A DNA stretch of 64,000 nt from Megalopta genalis (lineage: Eukaryota > Arthropoda > Insecta > Hymenoptera > Halictidae). Location: the NCBI RefSeq assembly GCF_051020955.1, contig NW_027476267.1, forward strand, positions 62,001-126,000, in the 5' to 3' direction. The notes beneath the pieces are model-generated. The model ran no database searches. It saw only the letters and a program-made list of their open reading frames with translations, and was not told where the DNA came from. How positions within the stretch are numbered: position 1 is the first letter of the stretch; each line of letters starts with the position of its first letter. Of the stretch, positions 61,526 to 64,000 are shown piece after piece. Made by a program: the position numbers and the translations under genes.

Positions 61526-63506
61526 TTTGAAGTTGAATCATGTGTTTCCCTGGGATTTGAAGCTAACTCGTTCCACTCACATGCAATTGACTCTAAATCG
61601 TGTTTATCAGAAGTATTTGAAGCTAAACCATTTGTTTCACATGGATTTGAAGCTAAGCCTTCTACTTCGCATTGATTTGAAGCTACCTCATGTGCTTCGC
61701 ATGGATTTGAAGCTAACTCGTTTGTTTCGCCTGCATTTGAAGCTATTTCATTTAAACCGCAGATATTTGAAGGTAAATCATTTGTTTCACATGGACTTGA
61801 AGCTAAGCCTACTACTTCGCATTGATTTGAAGTTAATTCATGTGTTTCCCTGGGATTTGAAGCTAACTCGTTCCATTCGCATGCAGTTGACTCTAAATCG
61901 TGTTTATCAGAAGTATTTGAAGCTAAACCATTTGTTTCACATGGATTTGAAGCTAAGCCTTCTTGTTCGCATTGATTTGAAGCTAACTCATGTGCTTCGC
62001 ATGGATGTGAAGCTAACTCGTTTGTTTCGCCTGCATTTGAAGCTATTTCATTTAAACCGCAGGTATTTGAAGGTAATTCATTTGTTTCGCATTGATTTGA
62101 AGCTGAGCCTACTACTTCGCATTGATTTGAAGTTAATTCATGTGTTTCTCTTGAATTTGAAGCGAACTCGTTCGATTCGTATGCAGTTGAAACTAAATCA
62201 TTTTGTTCACAAGTATCTGAACCCAAAACATTTGTTTCGCATTGATTTGAAGCTAAGCCTCCTACTTCGCATTGATTTGAAGTTAAATCATGTGTTTCCC
62301 TGGGATTTGAAGCTAACTCGTTCCATTCGCATGCAATTGACTCTAAATCGTGTTTATCAGAAGTATTTGAAGCTAAACCATTTGTTTCACATGGATTTGA
62401 AGCTAAGCCTTCTACTTCGCATTGATTTGAAGCTACCTCATGTGCTTCGCATGGATTTGAAGCTAACTCGTTTGTTTCGCCTGCATTTGAAGCTATTTCA
62501 TTTAAACCGCAGATATTTGAAGCTATTTCATTTAAACCGCAGATATTTGAAGGTAAATCATTTGTTTCACATGGACTTGAAGCTAAGCCTACTACTTCGC
62601 ATTGATTTGAAGTTAATTCATGTGTTTCCCTGGGATTTGAAGCTAACTCGTTCCATTCCCATGCAATTGACTCTAAATCGTGTTTATCAGAAGTATTTGA
62701 AGCTAAACCATTTGTTTCACATGGATTTGAAGCTAAGCCTTCATGTTCGCATTGATTTGAAGCTAACTCATGTGCTTCGCATGGATGTGAAGCTAACTCG
62801 TTTGTTTCGCCTGCATTTGAAGCTTTTTCATTTAGACCGCAGGTATTTGAAGGTAATTCATTTGTTTCGCATTGATTTGAAGCTGAGCCTACTACATCGC
62901 ACTGATTTGAAGTTAATTCATGTGTTTCTCTTGAATTTGAAGCTAACTCGTTCGATTCGTATGCAGTTGAAACTAAATCATGTTTATCACAAGTATTTGA
63001 AGCTAAACCATTTGTTTCGCATTGATTTGAAGCTAAGTCTACTACTTTGCATTGATTTGAAGCTGAATCATGTGTTTCGCATGGTCTTGAAGCTAACTCG
63101 TTTGTTTCGCCTGCATTTGAAGCTATTTCATTTAAACCGCAAGTATTTGAAGGTAAATCATTTGTTTCGCATGGATTTGAAGCTAAGCCTTCCACTTCGC
63201 ATTGATTTGAAGTTAATATCATGTGTTTCTCTTGGATTTGAAGCTAACTCGTTTGAATCGCATGCAGTTGAAGCTAAATCATGTTTATTACAAGTATCTG
63301 AACCGAAAACATTTGTTTCGCATTGTTTTGAAGCTAAGCCTACTACTTCGCATTCATTTGAAGTTAAATCATGTGTTTCCCTTGGATTTGAAGCTAAGTC
63401 GTTTGATTCGCACGCAGTTGAAGCTAAATCATGTTTATCACAAGTATTTGAAGGTAAATCATTTGTTTCGCATGAATTTGATGCTAAGACTTCTACTTCG
63501 TATTGA
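61392..63506 (+). other. Open frame of 704 codons (not called a gene)
   Basis: Marker-to-marker leucine/lysine-rich repeat frame, with a 631-codon minus-strand frame over 61327-63222. It includes one doubled monomer near 62503-62562, which keeps phase because it adds 30 bp. No unique sequence flanks it. Confidence 0.2.
62503..62562 (-). repeat. Doubled monomer inside a five-mer (six-mer variant)
   Basis: The monomer carrying tttaaaccgcagatatttga is present twice in a row, turning one 150-bp unit into 180 bp. The same doubling occurs 1,381 bp later, near 63883-63942, but not in the otherwise similar unit near 61761. It explains why the 61392-63223 marker spacing is 1,831 instead of 1,801. Confidence 0.85.
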
Positions 63507-64000
63507 TTTGAAGTTAAATCATGTTTTTCTCTTGAATTTGAAGCTAACTGGTTTGATTCGCATGCAGTTGAAGCTAAATCATTTTGATCACAAGTATCTG
63601 AACCCAAAACATTTGTTTCGCATTGATTTGAAGCTAAGCCTCCTACTTCGCATTGATTTGAAGTTAAATCATGTGTTTCCCTGGGATTTGAAGCTAACTC
63701 GTTCCATTCGCATGCAATTGACTCTAAATCGTGTTTATCAGAAGTATTTGAAGCTAAACCATTTGTTTCACATGGATTTGAAGCTAAGCCTTCTACTTCG
63801 CATTGATTTGAAGCTACCTCATGTGCTTCGCATGGATTTGAAGCTAACTCGTTTGTTTCGCCTGCATTTGAAGCTATTTCATTTAAACCGCAGATATTTG
63901 AAGCTATTTCATTTAAACCGCAGATATTTGAAGGTAAATCATTTGTTTCACATGGACTTGAAGCTAAGCCGACTACTTCGCATTGATTTGAAGTTAATTC

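Larger units (their letters stand above)
28065..63223. repeat. Recurrent 31-bp monomer variant marking array 3
   Basis: A monomer with one extra base (gaagttaatatcatgtg or gaagttattatcatgtg instead of gaagttaaatcatgtg) recurs. Taking the G of GTG as reference, it lies at 28065, 28966, 30317, 31068, 32119, 36770, 39471, 42322, 43223, 43674, 45925, 46676, 47577, 48028, 49079, 50580, 51031, 52082, 52983, 54334, 54785, 55836, 56587, 57788, 58239, 59440, 60191, 61392 and 63223; earlier copies are at 22098 and 23838. Spacings are 150n+1 in 27 of 28 intervals. Each copy shifts every reading frame by one, so it ends the long minus-strand frames within about 20 codons and moves the plus frame to another phase that soon meets a stop. 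Confidence 0.9.
20436..64000 (-). repeat. Satellite array 3: 150-bp five-monomer higher-order unit, minus orientation
   Basis: About 1,450 monomers, or about 290 five-mers. A clean pair of units lies at 33601-33750 and 33751-33900, with monomers starting every 30 bp at 33601, 33631, 33661, 33691 and 33721. Read on the minus strand the cores are QCEV.GLAS, QCETNGLDS, TCDQNDLAS, ACESNDLAS and SRETHELTS, the same order as in array 1. Each unit usually holds an SphI site at a monomer joint (GCATGC, for example 33656-33661), and some hold TGATCA (33681-33686). The transition from array 2 at 20425-20450 is a hybrid monomer. The array runs off the right edge. There is no unique DNA, transposon or gene within it. 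Confidence 0.96.

Noticed and set aside
1..64000. CRISPR array (regular ~30-bp direct repeats)
   Set aside because: The repeats are directly adjacent, with no unique spacers, no leader and no cas genes, and the array spans the whole window.
1..64000. The many open frames of 60-400 codons as separate genes
   Set aside because: They are the three stop-free readings of the same 30-bp unit, bounded by recurrent stop or frameshift variants; many nominal starts are GTG or TTG.
1..64000. tRNA, rRNA or other structured RNA genes
   Set aside because: No sequence departs from the monomer pattern, and the inverted complementarity seen is only that between opposite-orientation arrays.

Overview
This window contains no gene I can support. 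From first to last base it is one satellite DNA family: a roughly 30-bp monomer repeated about 2,100 times (64,000/30), with no unique sequence, transposon, RNA gene or recognisable coding exon between the copies. Arrays of this size and layering are typical of eukaryotic nuclear satellites (pericentromeric, subtelomeric or other heterochromatin). A hand count of one 150-bp unit gives about 37% G+C. Nothing here identifies the species.

Layout. (1) Positions 1-15986, array 1, monomers in the orientation I call plus (core ttagcttcaaatcc, then tgcgaaaca). Its first ~11.85 kb is homogenised and full of block duplications; its last ~4.1 kb is a more diverged subfamily with more indels. (2) Positions 15978-15993, a head-to-head orientation switch with a small perfect inverted repeat and no spacer. 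(3) Positions ~15990-20435, array 2, opposite orientation, about 27 copies of a 163-bp unit made of four 30-bp monomers plus one 43-bp monomer that seems to carry a 13-bp internal duplication. (4) Positions ~20436-64000, array 3, same orientation as array 2, about 290 copies of a 150-bp unit of five distinguishable 30-bp monomers.

Hierarchy. The five monomers occur in the same cyclic order in arrays 1 and 3, so the 150-bp five-mer is the amplification unit of both. In array 3 a 31-bp monomer variant recurs 29 times between 28065 and 63223. Of the 28 spacings, 27 are exactly a multiple of 150 plus 1. The exception equals 12x150+31 and contains a visible extra monomer. Above this level are block duplications of 0.6 to about 4 kb, several of them clean tandem duplications whose period is a whole number of 150-bp units plus one base per marker.

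Coding potential. The monomer is divisible by three and has no stop in three of its six frames, so very long open frames appear on both strands over the same DNA (up to 1,584 codons on plus and 1,230 on minus at 32-37 kb). Antiparallel openness, stop codons and frameshifts that are themselves amplified inside the higher-order units, and the 163-bp frame-breaking period of array 2 all argue that these frames are by-products of the repeat. I list the longest as open frames, not as genes.
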